Source: Superficieibacter sp. 1612_C1
Lineage (GTDB): Bacteria; Pseudomonadota; Gammaproteobacteria; Enterobacterales; Enterobacteriaceae
Length of the DNA: 64,000 bases
Reading direction: 5' to 3'
Assembly (NCBI RefSeq): GCF_015234305.1
Contig: NZ_JADGMI010000006.1
Span: forward strand, 186,001 to 250,000
Shown: one piece after another, positions 10,003 to 21,290 of the stretch
Layout of the letters: every line of letters begins with the position of its first letter
Numbering within the stretch: the first letter of the stretch is position 1
Translations under genes and position numbers: made by a program
Notes under the pieces: model-generated
What the model was told of the DNA's origin: nothing
What the model saw: only the letters and a program-made list of their open reading frames with translations
Database searches by the model: none

Positions 10003-10674
10003 TCAGGCAATATTCAAATACTTATGCGTTTGCATTGAAAGCCGCCAGTTGCGGGCAATGCAGGTCTCAATACACAAACGCGTAGCGTCTTCTTTCTGGC
10101 TGATCGGCTGAAGCGCAATCACACGCGGTTTATCGTCCTTCAGCACGGCAAGCAGTTCGTCCAGCGCTTCGATATCCCGCACGCGGCCGACCGGGTGTTT
10201 AATTTCATCTGCGCGCTGGAGCGCCTGCTCCAGGACATCATATCCGCCGCGCATATTGACTTTCGGCGACACCGTCACCCAGGTATTTGGCGTACAGCGG
10301 ATCTCATGTGTGCCGCTGGTTTCAATCTGGCAGCTAAAGCCGTTTTTCTCCAGCAGCATGGTCAGGGGGAGCAGGTCGTGGATGCACGGCTCGCCGCCGG
10401 TGATCACCACATGACGCGCGGTATAGCCCTGACGTTCAATAATGGCCAGCAAATCTTCGCTGCTTGCCGCGCCCCATTTGTCGCTCTCTTTAGTTTTCGC
10501 CAGGATGCTGTAAAGCGAGACTTCCCGATCCGCAAGTTTATCCCAGGTGTGTTTCGTGTCGCACCAGGCGCAGCCTACCGGGCATCCCTGTAATCGAATA
10601 AAAATGGCGGGGACGCCGGTAAAGTAACCTTCACCCTGGAGGGTCTGGAACATCTCATTTATCGGGTACTGCAT
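10003..10674 (-). CDS. queE: 7-carboxy-7-deazaguanine synthase (radical SAM)
   Basis: QueE is a radical SAM enzyme that rearranges 6-carboxytetrahydropterin to 7-carboxy-7-deazaguanine. The cluster motif CPVGCAWC (C31, C35, C38) is present, and the 223-residue product ends MQTHKYLNIA as in E. coli. I chose the start at MQYPINEMFQTLQGEG (ATG at 10672-10674) to match the family; an ATG two codons earlier is also in frame. It is convergent with queD, and together they form the queuosine segment beside the CRISPR remnant. Confidence 0.96.
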   Translation of the reverse strand: MQYPINEMFQTLQGEGYFTGVPAIFIRLQGCPVGCAWCDTKHTWDKLADREVSLYSILAKTKESDKWGAASSEDLLAIIERQGYTARHVVITGGEPCIHDLLPLTMLLEKNGFSCQIETSGTHEIRCTPNTWVTVSPKVNMRGGYDVLEQALQRADEIKHPVGRVRDIEALDELLAVLKDDKPRVIALQPISQKEDATRLCIETCIARNWRLSMQTHKYLNIA

Positions 10675-10728
10675 AATCATCTCAGTTTCGCGTCTAAACC
10701 GTAATTATCGCAGATCCTGGCGCAACGA

Positions 10729-11436
10729 TCATGTGCGATTCGCGCCCTGTTGCGCTATCGCCGCCGCAAAACGCGCGGCGATCTGCTGCGGACGCGTGAT
10801 CGCCCCGCCGACCACCACCGCATGTGCGCCGAGTTCGAGGCAGCGGGCAGCCAGTTCCGGCGTGTCGACATTGCCTTCCGCTATCACCGGCTGCGTGACG
10901 GCGTTCAGCACCGCGCGCAAAAATGCACAGTCGTTCTCTGCCAGCTTGTGCCCTGCCGACGCCGCCGTATAACCATATAGCGTCGTACCAATACAATCGA
11001 AGCCAAGCTCAGCAGCGACCACAGCATCTTCAACGCTTGCGATATCCGCCATCAGCAGCACCTGCGGGTAGCGTTCGCGGATTTGCGTCACCAGCGCGGC
11101 CAGCGTTTCACCTGCCGGGCGTGGACGTTGCGTGGCGTCGAGTGCAATCATCTCCGGGGACGCCGTCATCAGTTCGTCGACTTCTCGCAGAGTCGCGGTG
11201 ATAAAAACCTCGCTACCGGCATAGTCACGTTTAATAATGCCAATGATCGGCAGATCGACCTGGGTTTTAATCGCCTCGATATCGACGACGCTGTTAGCGC
11301 GAATGCCCGCTGCCCCGCCCTGCTGCGCTGCCAGCGCCATGCGCGACATAATAAACGGACTGTGCAGCGGCTCGTTTGCCAGCGCCTGACAGGAAACCAC
11401 CAGTTTGCCTTTGATTTGCTCTAACATCATGTTCAT
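10729..11436 (-). CDS. nanE: Putative N-acetylmannosamine-6-phosphate 2-epimerase
   Basis: NanE-family TIM-barrel enzymes convert ManNAc-6-P to GlcNAc-6-P. The 235-residue product keeps family features: [11 protein letters not shown] near the N-terminus, [29 protein letters not shown] and AEGNVDTPE. The sialic acid genes nanA and nanK are absent, so this is a second nanE outside the nan operon. It overlaps the PTS gene by 4 bp (ATGA) and is coupled to it, so its substrate is probably the sugar phosphate that the transporter delivers. The start is uncertain because ATGs follow at codons 3 and 4. Confidence 0.85.
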   Translation of the reverse strand: MNMMLEQIKGKLVVSCQALANEPLHSPFIMSRMALAAQQGGAAGIRANSVVDIEAIKTQVDLPIIGIIKRDYAGSEVFITATLREVDELMTASPEMIALDATQRPRPAGETLAALVTQIRERYPQVLLMADIASVEDAVVAAELGFDCIGTTLYGYTAASAGHKLAENDCAFLRAVLNAVTQPVIAEGNVDTPELAARCLELGAHAVVVGGAITRPQQIAARFAAAIAQQGANRT

Positions 11437-12992
11437 ACCACCAGCATCTCTTCAATTTCGTTTTTAATAATCGTTACGTGCGGACCGTAAATCACCTGCA
11501 CGCCGCTGCCTCGCAGGATCACACCGCGTGCGCCTGTCGCTTTGAGCGCAGTCTCATCGACTTTCCCGCTCTCTTTCACCGTTATCCGCAGGCGCGTCGC
11601 ACAGCAATCCACCTCTTCCAGATTCTCCTGTCCACCCAGCGCCGCCACAATCGCCTGAGCACGTTCACTGCCACTGACACTTACCGTTTCGGTCTCCAGT
11701 TTTTCACGTCCAGGCGTCAGGAAATTAAAACGGGTGATCAAAAAGCGGAAGGTGAAGTAGTAGAGGAAGAACCACGGGATCCCCACCATTGGCACATACA
11801 GCCAGTGAGTTTTCGCTTCGCCCTGCAAAATGCCGAACAGGATGAAGTCGATAAATCCGCCGGAGAAGGTTTGCCCGATGGTGATGTGCAGAATATGCGC
11901 CAGCATAAACGCCAGTCCGTCAAAAAAGGCGTGAATGACGTATAGCACCGGGGCGACAAACAGGAACGAAAACTCGATCGGCTCAGTGATACCGGTCAGG
12001 AACGAGGTCAACGCCGCTGACAGCAGCAGCCCGGCAACACGCTTTTTATTTTCAGGCTTCGCGGTGTGATACATCGCAAGGCAGGCACCGATCAGGCCAA
12101 ACATCATGGTGATGAAGCGGCCGGACATAAAGCGCGAGGTACCGACGTAGAACTGCTGCGTATGCGGATCGGCCAGTTGGGCAAAGAAAATCCGCTGGGT
12201 GCCTTCAACCAGCTGGCCGTTGACGATTTCGCTGCCGCCGAGAGCCGTAGTCCAGAATGGCAGATAAAAGATATGATGCAGGCCGAACGGACCAAGCATG
12301 CGCAGGATAAAGCCATACAGCAGCGTGCCCAGGTAGCCAGTCGCGTCCACCAGCCCACCAAGGCCAAAAATCAGCTTCTGAAAGTGCGGCCAGACCACCG
12401 TCATGATCGCTCCGACGACAATTGCCGCCAGCGAACTGATAATCGGCACAAAGCGTGAACCGCCGAAGAAACCCAGAAACTGCGGCAGAGCGATTTTATT
12501 AAACCGATGGTGCAATGCGCAGGTCACCAGACCGATGACCACGCCGCCGAAAACGCCGGTTTCCAGGGTCTGAATCCCCAGTACCATCCCCTGCCCGACC
12601 GCGCCGGGATTGGTTTGTGCCAGGTCTCCCGTCAGCGTCAACAGCGCATTAATGGTGGCATTCATCACCAGAAAAGCCAGTAAGGCCGCCAGCCCTGCCG
12701 TGCCCTTATCCGTTTTTGCCAGACCGACTGCGACCCCCACCGCAAACAAGACCGACAGGTTGGCGAAGACGATCGCGCCGGCACTGCTCATGATGGTGAA
12801 AATGGCCTGTAGCCAGCCTACGTCAAGGAAAGGATAAGCCGCCAACGTATTCGGGTTCGACAGCGCACCGCCGATACCCAGCAGCAGTCCCGCCGCAGGT
12901 AATACCGCAATCGGCAGCATAAAGGATTTACCAAACCGCTGTGCTTTTTCAAACCAGCCTCCGGAAGAGGCTCCGCTAAAAATTGTCATCAT
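11433..12992 (-). CDS. PTS sugar transporter EIICB, glucose/maltose-type family
   Basis: This phosphotransferase permease has an N-terminal EIIC membrane domain with about ten hydrophobic segments (including [18 protein letters not shown]) and a C-terminal EIIB domain. The phosphorylated cysteine is C464 in DCCATRLR. It has no EIIA domain, so it must borrow one, for example Crr. The start at ATG 12990-12992 has GGCGGAG upstream; the longer reading from 13061 is less likely. It is coupled to nanE and divergent from an RpiR regulator. An amino sugar such as ManNAc is a fair guess from nanE, but specificity cannot be read from the sequence. Confidence 0.85.
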   Translation of the reverse strand: MMTIFSGASSGGWFEKAQRFGKSFMLPIAVLPAAGLLLGIGGALSNPNTLAAYPFLDVGWLQAIFTIMSSAGAIVFANLSVLFAVGVAVGLAKTDKGTAGLAALLAFLVMNATINALLTLTGDLAQTNPGAVGQGMVLGIQTLETGVFGGVVIGLVTCALHHRFNKIALPQFLGFFGGSRFVPIISSLAAIVVGAIMTVVWPHFQKLIFGLGGLVDATGYLGTLLYGFILRMLGPFGLHHIFYLPFWTTALGGSEIVNGQLVEGTQRIFFAQLADPHTQQFYVGTSRFMSGRFITMMFGLIGACLAMYHTAKPENKKRVAGLLLSAALTSFLTGITEPIEFSFLFVAPVLYVIHAFFDGLAFMLAHILHITIGQTFSGGFIDFILFGILQGEAKTHWLYVPMVGIPWFFLYYFTFRFLITRFNFLTPGREKLETETVSVSGSERAQAIVAALGGQENLEEVDCCATRLRITVKESGKVDETALKATGARGVILRGSGVQVIYGPHVTIIKNEIEEMLVV

Positions 12993-13014
12993 TTTTCTCC
13001 GCCTGATGTTTTGT

Positions 13015-13055
13015 TGAAAATTTTTACCACATAAATAATTAACACTGAAAATTAT
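13015..13055. promoter_or_regulatory. Candidate operator repeats between the PTS and regulator genes
   Basis: TGAAAATTTTT at 13015-13025 and TGAAAATTAT at 13046-13055 are direct repeats 31 bp apart (about three helical turns) in the 165-bp divergent region. Their place between an RpiR-type regulator and its presumed target operon suggests operator half-sites. No experiment or known consensus is claimed. Confidence 0.35.
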
Positions 13056-13157
13056 CATCAATAAAGCGGAGGTTGATCATACTTTTTTAAAATGACTGGC
13101 GTTGGAAGCGGGATTTCCGCCACACTTAGCGGCAGGAAAGCATTAAGGAATACAGGC

Positions 13158-13982
13158 ATGGCTGAAAACGAAAATGTGCTGCTCAGGCTTCGGCAGAGCG
13201 TATCGGGCTATAGTCCCACGCAGCAAAAACTGGGAGATTACGTTCTGACCGATCCGTCGCGGGTGCTCTATCTGACCATCACCGAGCTGGCACGTGAGAG
13301 CGAGACCAGCGAAGCCAGCGTCACGCGCCTGTGCCGGGCGCTGGGTTGCAAAGGGTATACCGAATTTAAAATGGCGCTGGCGCTGGACGTGCAGCGCTCG
13401 CAGGTCCCCCGCACGCAGGGTGATGAGATCGACAATCTGGTCGATGAGTCGGTGCAGGCGTTGCGCGATACGGCAAAGCTACTGGATCGCAGCGTGCTGG
13501 AACAGGCGGCGCTGGCGCTGCACGAAGCACGGTCGGTCCAGATTTATGGTGTCGCCGCCAGCGCGATTATTGGCGACTACCTGCATTACAAGCTGCTGCG
13601 CCTCGGTAAATCTGGCCAGCTATTCAGCGACATGCACCGGGCAGCGATGAGCGCCACCGCGCTCGGCGGCGAGGATGTCGTCGTCGCGATCTCCAGCTCT
13701 GGCTCGACGCGCGACCTGTTGCATGTTGTGAAGCTGGCGCGTAAACGCGGCGCGAAAGTGCTGACAATCAGTAATACGCCGCGCAGCCCGCTGGCATCAC
13801 TCAGCGATATTTTGCTGGTGGCAGCGAAGCCGGAAGGACCGTTAAGCGCGGGCGCACTCAACGCCAAAGTGGGAGCGATGCTGCTGGTGGAGCTGGCCAT
13901 CACCTCGCTAATGTCGCTTGATACGCGCTACGGTGACAGCAGCCAGCAAACGGCCAGCGCGACGTTGCCGCTACTTTTGTAG
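13158..13982 (+). CDS. RpiR/MurR-family transcriptional regulator
   Basis: The product has 274 residues. It begins with an RpiR helix-turn-helix domain (YSPTQQKLGDYVLTDPS, then LARESETSEASVTRLCRALG) and ends with a SIS sugar-phosphate-binding domain (YGVAASAIIGDYLHYK, then ISSSGSTRDLL). I prefer the ATG at 13158, preceded by AAGGA, over the upstream ATG at 13092. It is divergent from the PTS-nanE pair and most likely controls it in response to a sugar phosphate such as ManNAc-6-P or GlcNAc-6-P. Whether it represses or activates is not visible. Confidence 0.88.
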   Translation: MAENENVLLRLRQSVSGYSPTQQKLGDYVLTDPSRVLYLTITELARESETSEASVTRLCRALGCKGYTEFKMALALDVQRSQVPRTQGDEIDNLVDESVQALRDTAKLLDRSVLEQAALALHEARSVQIYGVAASAIIGDYLHYKLLRLGKSGQLFSDMHRAAMSATALGGEDVVVAISSSGSTRDLLHVVKLARKRGAKVLTISNTPRSPLASLSDILLVAAKPEGPLSAGALNAKVGAMLLVELAITSLMSLDTRYGDSSQQTASATLPLLL

Positions 13983-13988
13983 ATATAA

Positions 13989-14012
13989 AAAAACCCGCCG
14001 AAGCGGGTTTTT
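13989..14012. terminator. Bidirectional terminator between the RpiR gene and eno
   Basis: AAAAACCCGC-CGAA-GCGGGTTTTT is a perfect 10-bp stem with a GC-rich core and T runs on both strands. It sits between the stop codons of the convergent regulator gene and eno. Confidence 0.9.
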
Positions 14013-14033
14013 CTTAAGAGCGAAGGTACAGGA

Positions 14034-15401
<1,368 letters not shown>

Positions 15402-15410
15402 CTAACTTTT

Positions 15411-17063
<1,653 letters not shown>

Positions 17064-17273
17064 TTAGGTTTAAAAGACGATGGAATAACCAGGACGGGAC
17101 AGTAGTATACCCGAACATGGCGAGCGCCACAAACTTTCATTATTCCTCCTCTTCTGCCATGCCAAACGATATGAGGAGTGAGAAAATAGCCACTTTTAAA
17201 GAAATGTTTTTGACGCAAATCAAGCGCTTGTTATTTAAAAAATCACACAAATCGCGCCTGACGGCGAAAACCG

Positions 17274-18065
17274 TTAGAGATCATATTCCTGGCGTTTTAC
17301 TTCCTGCCAGACCTCTTCCATCGTTTGCAGGTCAACCCCAGTCATTTCCAGGCCACGTGCGGCCACAATACGCTCAACTTCGCGAAAACGTCGCTCAAAT
17401 TTCAGGTTGGCTTTTTGCAGCGCCACTTCCGCTTTGACCCCAAGATGGCGGGAGAGATTGACCGTCGCAAACAGTAAATCGCCCATTTCTTCTTCCACTC
17501 TGGCCTGATCGACAACGGCCTGCTGCGCTTCCTGCATCACCTCGTCAATCTCTTCGTGGACTTTATCCAGAACCGGACCGAGCGAGGTCCAGTCAAAGCC
17601 TACCGTGGAGCAGCGCTTCTGGATTTTATGCGCCCGCATCAGGGCCGGGAAGGTATGGGGAATGTCGTCCAGCGCGGAGTGCTGCGCTTTTTTCGCCCGT
17701 TCGTCGCTTTTGATTTGTTCCCAGCGCGCCAGCACCTCGTCGCTGTTTCCCGCCGCGGCATCGCCAAAAATATGCGGGTGACGGCGCTCCAGCTTGTCGC
17801 TAATCGCCGCGCAGATATCATTAAAATCAAAGCGCCCCTCTTCCTGCGCCATGTGGGCGTAGAAGATCACCTGAAACAGCAAGTCACCCAGCTCGCCGCG
17901 CAGATCGTCAAAATCTTCGCGGGCAATGGCGTCCAGCACTTCGTAGGTTTCTTCCAGGGTATAAGGGGCGATAGTGGCGAAGGTCTGTTCTTTATCCCAC
18001 GGGCAGCCGTTTTCCGGGTCGCGCAGGCGTTGCATGATGGAGAGCAGGCGGTCTATTTGCGTCAT
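17274..18065 (-). CDS. mazG: Nucleoside triphosphate pyrophosphohydrolase MazG
   Basis: MazG hydrolyses NTPs and dNTPs to monophosphates and PPi; in E. coli it lowers (p)ppGpp levels and limits MazF-type death. The 263-residue product begins MTQIDRLLSIMQRLRDPENG and contains two MazG domains with the metal-binding EExYE-like helices (LEETYEVLDAI, EEIDEV). I chose the start by E. coli length; upstream in-frame ATGs at 18074, 18077 and 18095 are less likely. In E. coli mazG follows mazEF; here the gene pair upstream is a different toxin-antitoxin system. Confidence 0.96.
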   Translation of the reverse strand: MTQIDRLLSIMQRLRDPENGCPWDKEQTFATIAPYTLEETYEVLDAIAREDFDDLRGELGDLLFQVIFYAHMAQEEGRFDFNDICAAISDKLERRHPHIFGDAAAGNSDEVLARWEQIKSDERAKKAQHSALDDIPHTFPALMRAHKIQKRCSTVGFDWTSLGPVLDKVHEEIDEVMQEAQQAVVDQARVEEEMGDLLFATVNLSRHLGVKAEVALQKANLKFERRFREVERIVAARGLEMTGVDLQTMEEVWQEVKRQEYDL

Positions 18066-18175
18066 TGTTGTCATCATTTTTAATCGGTTATGCACAATGG
18101 AGGAGATTGTAACGTATCCACCTGACGCATTCGCTATGAATCATCCCAATCGCTTTTATTTTAATCCCGCCATAC

Positions 18176-18203
18176 CGGAGGCTTGCTTTTCGGCAAGCCT
18201 CCG
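18176..18203. terminator. Strong stem-loop between the toxin gene and mazG
   Basis: CGGAGGCTTGC (18176-18186) pairs perfectly with GCAAGCCTCCG (18193-18203) across TTTTCG. It lies in the 214-bp gap downstream of the toxin-antitoxin genes and upstream of mazG. It may end the toxin-antitoxin transcript, although no clear T tract follows on the minus strand. The rest of this gap shows no gene. Confidence 0.5.
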
Positions 18204-18279
18204 TTCAACACAACTGCAATAGACACATAAAACCTTAATCAATATCACATAGGGTATAACTTATTTTTTAAATAAAAGG

Positions 18280-18576
18280 CTATAACCAATTTACATGCTT
18301 GCCAGCATCCTGGTTCTGGCTCAGAATACGTATCACGATAGTTTCCGTAACTGATTGTATAAAATAGATAATATGCCTTTCAAACGGTAAGGCATAAATG
18401 TATTCACCCAGTTCAGGTCGAGGCGTGCCAATGTTATTGGCACTCATCATGCTGAATATTTCTGACAGATGATTAATATATCGATCGGCTTGTATTTCGC
18501 CAAAATGCTGCCAGCCGTAATGCCAGATATTTTCCAGATCGTCACTGGCCTTTGGTGTTAACTTTACCGATCTCAT
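18280..18576 (-). CDS. Type II toxin, RelE/ParE superfamily
   Basis: This 98-residue basic protein has a ParE-like pattern: VKLTPKASDDLENIWHYGWQHFG near the N-terminus, an internal YINHLSEIF helix, then PFERHIIYFI and IVIRILSQNQDAGKHV at the C-terminus, where family members end in a similar RILH-like strand. The start overlaps the upstream antitoxin gene by 35 bp. ParE toxins usually poison DNA gyrase while other superfamily members cut mRNA at the ribosome; the sequence does not decide. Base composition is richer in A+T than flanking mazG and relA, which suggests later acquisition. Confidence 0.85.
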   Translation of the reverse strand: MRSVKLTPKASDDLENIWHYGWQHFGEIQADRYINHLSEIFSMMSANNIGTPRPELGEYIYALPFERHIIYFIQSVTETIVIRILSQNQDAGKHVNWL

Positions 18577-18829
18577 CTGTTTTGCTCATCCCTGATTTTA
18601 CCTTTTGTAAAAAGGCATCCTTTTCCCAGGCTTGCGGTTCACCACTGTTCAGCCCTTCAGCCAGAAGTTCACGCAATGCCTGAAGCCGCGACTCAGCCTG
18701 TTTTTCCCGCAGCAAGCGAAGAGATTCCCTGATAACTTCACTTTGTGTTCTGTAATCGCCTGCTTCAATAAGCGATTCAATAAACTCCCGTAGCTCATCA
18801 CCAAGATCTACTGTCATTGTTCTGGCCAT
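18542..18829 (-). CDS. Type II antitoxin, ParD-like with ribbon-helix-helix
   Basis: The product has 95 residues. An N-terminal ribbon-helix-helix region, MARTMTVDLGDELREFIESL with YRTQSEVIRESLRLLREK, gives DNA binding; an acidic C-terminal tail would wrap the toxin. I chose the ATG at 18827-18829 because GGAGG lies a few bases upstream and the RHH begins at once; the longer reading from 18892 adds a non-family leader. It overlaps the toxin gene by 35 bp. A TGTAAG...CTTACA palindrome 13 bp upstream is a likely autoregulatory operator. Confidence 0.87.
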   Translation of the reverse strand: MARTMTVDLGDELREFIESLIEAGDYRTQSEVIRESLRLLREKQAESRLQALRELLAEGLNSGEPQAWEKDAFLQKVKSGMSKTDEIGKVNTKGQ

Positions 18830-18841
18830 AACAGCCTCCAC

Positions 18842-18860
18842 TGTAAGTATAAATCTTACA
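18842..18860 (-). promoter_or_regulatory. Palindromic operator upstream of the antitoxin gene
   Basis: TGTAAG-TATAAAT-CTTACA is an inverted repeat just upstream of the antitoxin ribosome-binding site. On the minus strand it contains TATACT, a good -10 match. An RHH antitoxin with its toxin usually represses from such a site, so autoregulation is inferred. Confidence 0.55.
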
Positions 18861-18935
18861 TAAGAGTACACCGGAAATGGAATGTACGTCAAAATGCATC
18901 CGCCGTTGTTATTACACCGGGGATGACGTTGCTAT

Positions 18936-18973
18936 GTAGCGGCTCTACTGAAATGAAATAGTAAAGCCGCTAC
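18936..18973 (-). terminator. Stem-loop downstream of relA
   Basis: GTAGCGGC (18936-18943) pairs with GCCGCTAC (18966-18973), with further ACT/AGT pairing inside. It lies 28 bp past the relA stop codon and would separate relA from the toxin-antitoxin genes. There is no long T run, so efficiency is uncertain. Confidence 0.5.
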
Positions 18974-19000
18974 GTTAGTGCAGCCACCTTCGCGCGGATG

Positions 19001-21238
19001 TTACCCCCCATGCAACCGGTGCGCATCAATCACGTCCGGTACCTGGTTCAGCTTGCTGAGTACCCGGCCCAGGACCTGAAGGTTATAGATCTCAATCGTC
19101 ATATCGATGCTGGCAAGCTGCTGTTTGGTGTCGCTGCGGCTGGCGACGCCCAGCACGTTAACCTTCTCGTTCGCCAGAATGGTGGTGATGTCGCGCAGCA
19201 GGCCGCTGCGATCGTTGGCGGTGACGCGCACCACCAGCGAATAGCCTGCCGAGTAGCTTTCGCCCCAGACCGCGTCCACGATACGTTCCGGCGCGTGCGA
19301 GCGCAGCTCTGCCAGCTGATCGCAATCCGCACGATGCACGGAAATGCCGCGTCCCTGGGTAATAAAGCCGACGATCTCATCGCCCGGGATCGGCTGGCAG
19401 CAGCGGGCGATGTGATGCATCAGATTGCCGACGCCCTCCACCACCACGCGACCGTCGTCTTTACCGCTACGGTTCTGCGGCGCGTAGGTTTTCTGCCGAA
19501 GCTGCTTAAGCGCCGCCGCATCCTGCTCCGCCGCGCTCGGTTTATTAAACTGCGCTTGCAGGTAATTGACCATTTGGTTAAGGCGGATGTCCCCGCCGCC
19601 AATGGCCGCCAGCAGTTCCTCAATCTCGTTGAAGTTGTAGCGCGGCAACAGGAATTTCTCGGCCTCTTTCATACTGATGCCCAGATGCGCCAGCTCATCG
19701 TCGAGGATCTGCCGTCCGGCGAGAATATTTTTATCCCGGTCCTGCTTGCGGAACCAGTTGTGGATTTTGGCGCGGCCCCGGCTGGTTGTGACGTAGCCGA
19801 GGTTCGGGTTCAGCCAGTCCCGGCTTGGGTTGGGCTGCTTCTGAGTGATAATTTCAATCTGATCGCCCATCTGCAACTGGTAGGTAAAGGGCACGATGCG
19901 TCCGCTGATTTTTGCCCCGATGCAGCGATGCCCCACATCACTGTGAATGTGGTAGGCGAAATCCAGCGGCGTGGAGCCTGCGGGGAGATCCACCACGTCG
20001 CCTTTCGGCGTAAAGACATAGACGCGATCGTCAAAGACCTGGCTGCGCACTTCGTCGAGCAATTCACCGGAATCCGCCATCTCCTCCTGCCAGGCGATCA
20101 GCTTACGCAGCCAGGCAATCCGGTCTTCATGCCCGGAACGCACGCCGCCCGCGGTAGCGCCTTCTTTGTATTTCCAGTGCGCAGCGACGCCCAGCTCGGC
20201 ATCTTCATGCATCTGTTTGGTGCGGATCTGAATTTCGACGGTTTTACCGCCCGGCCCCAGCACCACGGTATGTATGGACTGATAGCCGTTAGGTTTTGGG
20301 TTAGCGACGTAGTCGTCGAACTCATCAGGCAGGTGGCGATAGTGAGTATGTACTATTCCCAGCGCGGCGTAGCAATCCTGTAGCCGCTCGGCCACGATGC
20401 GCACCGCGCGCACGTCAAACAACTCGTCAAAGGCAAGATGCTTCTTCTGCATTTTGCGCCAGATGCTGTAGATGTGCTTAGGTCGACCGTACACTTCCGC
20501 CTTCACGCCTTCGGTTTTGATCTCGGCGCGCAGATGGCCGACGAATTCATCAATGTACTGCTCGCGGTCGAGACGGCGCTCGTGCAGCAGTTTAGCGATG
20601 CGTTTGTACTCCGCCGGATGCAGATAGCGGAAGCAGTAGTCCTCCAGCTCCCATTTCAACTGGCCGATGCCCAGCCGGTTCGCCAGCGGCGCGTAAATGT
20701 TGGTGCACTCTTTGGCAGCCAGTACGCGCTCATCTTCCGGCGCGTCTTTCACATCGCGCAGATGCGCTACCCGCTCGGCGAGTTTGATGACCACGCAGCG
20801 GAAGTCATCCACCATCGCCAGCAGCATCCGCCGCACGTTGTCCACCTGTTCGGAGGAGACGGAATCGGTATGGGTGGCCTTGAGCTGGCGGATTGCCGCC
20901 ATATCGCGCACGCCGTGGATCAGCAGCACCACCGGCTTACCCACGGCCTCCTGCAACGCCTCCTCGCTGACAACGTTGTTATCCGCCAGCGGGAACAGCA
21001 GCGCCGCGCGCAGGGTGTCTATGTCCATGCTCAGCATAGAGAGGATTTCGACCATCTCCACGCCGCGCCAGAGAAGGAGATTGGCGTTAGGGTGCCCCTG
21101 CGTTTGTTCACGACAGTAGGCCCAGGTCTCGGCTAAGCGTTCACACGACTGCTGGCTGGATAATCCCAGACTGGCGATCCATTTTTTCGGGTCAAATTCA
21201 CCCTCTTTATTCATATGTGAACTTCTTACCGCAACCAT
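19001..21238 (-). CDS. relA: GTP pyrophosphokinase ((p)ppGpp synthetase I)
   Basis: RelA binds stalled ribosomes and makes (p)ppGpp on amino acid starvation. The 745 residues (E. coli 744) comprise an N-terminal degenerate hydrolase domain, the synthetase domain (YGRPKHIYSIWRKMQKK, then NGYQSIHTVV), a TGS domain (VFTPKGDVVDLPAGSTPLDF), a zinc-finger region (HHIARCCQPIPGDEIVGF) and a C-terminal ACT domain. The hydrolase domain lacks a recognisable HD pair, as expected for RelA rather than SpoT. In E. coli it is followed by mazEF and mazG; here ParDE-like genes take that place. Confidence 0.98.
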   Translation of the reverse strand: MVAVRSSHMNKEGEFDPKKWIASLGLSSQQSCERLAETWAYCREQTQGHPNANLLLWRGVEMVEILSMLSMDIDTLRAALLFPLADNNVVSEEALQEAVGKPVVLLIHGVRDMAAIRQLKATHTDSVSSEQVDNVRRMLLAMVDDFRCVVIKLAERVAHLRDVKDAPEDERVLAAKECTNIYAPLANRLGIGQLKWELEDYCFRYLHPAEYKRIAKLLHERRLDREQYIDEFVGHLRAEIKTEGVKAEVYGRPKHIYSIWRKMQKKHLAFDELFDVRAVRIVAERLQDCYAALGIVHTHYRHLPDEFDDYVANPKPNGYQSIHTVVLGPGGKTVEIQIRTKQMHEDAELGVAAHWKYKEGATAGGVRSGHEDRIAWLRKLIAWQEEMADSGELLDEVRSQVFDDRVYVFTPKGDVVDLPAGSTPLDFAYHIHSDVGHRCIGAKISGRIVPFTYQLQMGDQIEIITQKQPNPSRDWLNPNLGYVTTSRGRAKIHNWFRKQDRDKNILAGRQILDDELAHLGISMKEAEKFLLPRYNFNEIEELLAAIGGGDIRLNQMVNYLQAQFNKPSAAEQDAAALKQLRQKTYAPQNRSGKDDGRVVVEGVGNLMHHIARCCQPIPGDEIVGFITQGRGISVHRADCDQLAELRSHAPERIVDAVWGESYSAGYSLVVRVTANDRSGLLRDITTILANEKVNVLGVASRSDTKQQLASIDMTIEIYNLQVLGRVLSKLNQVPDVIDAHRLHGG

Positions 21239-21290
21239 CGTCCTCTCCTTTCAGGGACCGGGCCTGCCGGATTCGGCAAGCCAACGCTAT

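Noticed and set aside
18066-19000. mazE and mazF expected between relA and mazG
   Set aside because: Neither frame is present; the two small genes there are ParD-like and ParE-like instead.
18998-20383. 461-codon plus-strand frame opposite relA
   Set aside because: Antisense shadow of relA with low-complexity composition and no recognisable domain.
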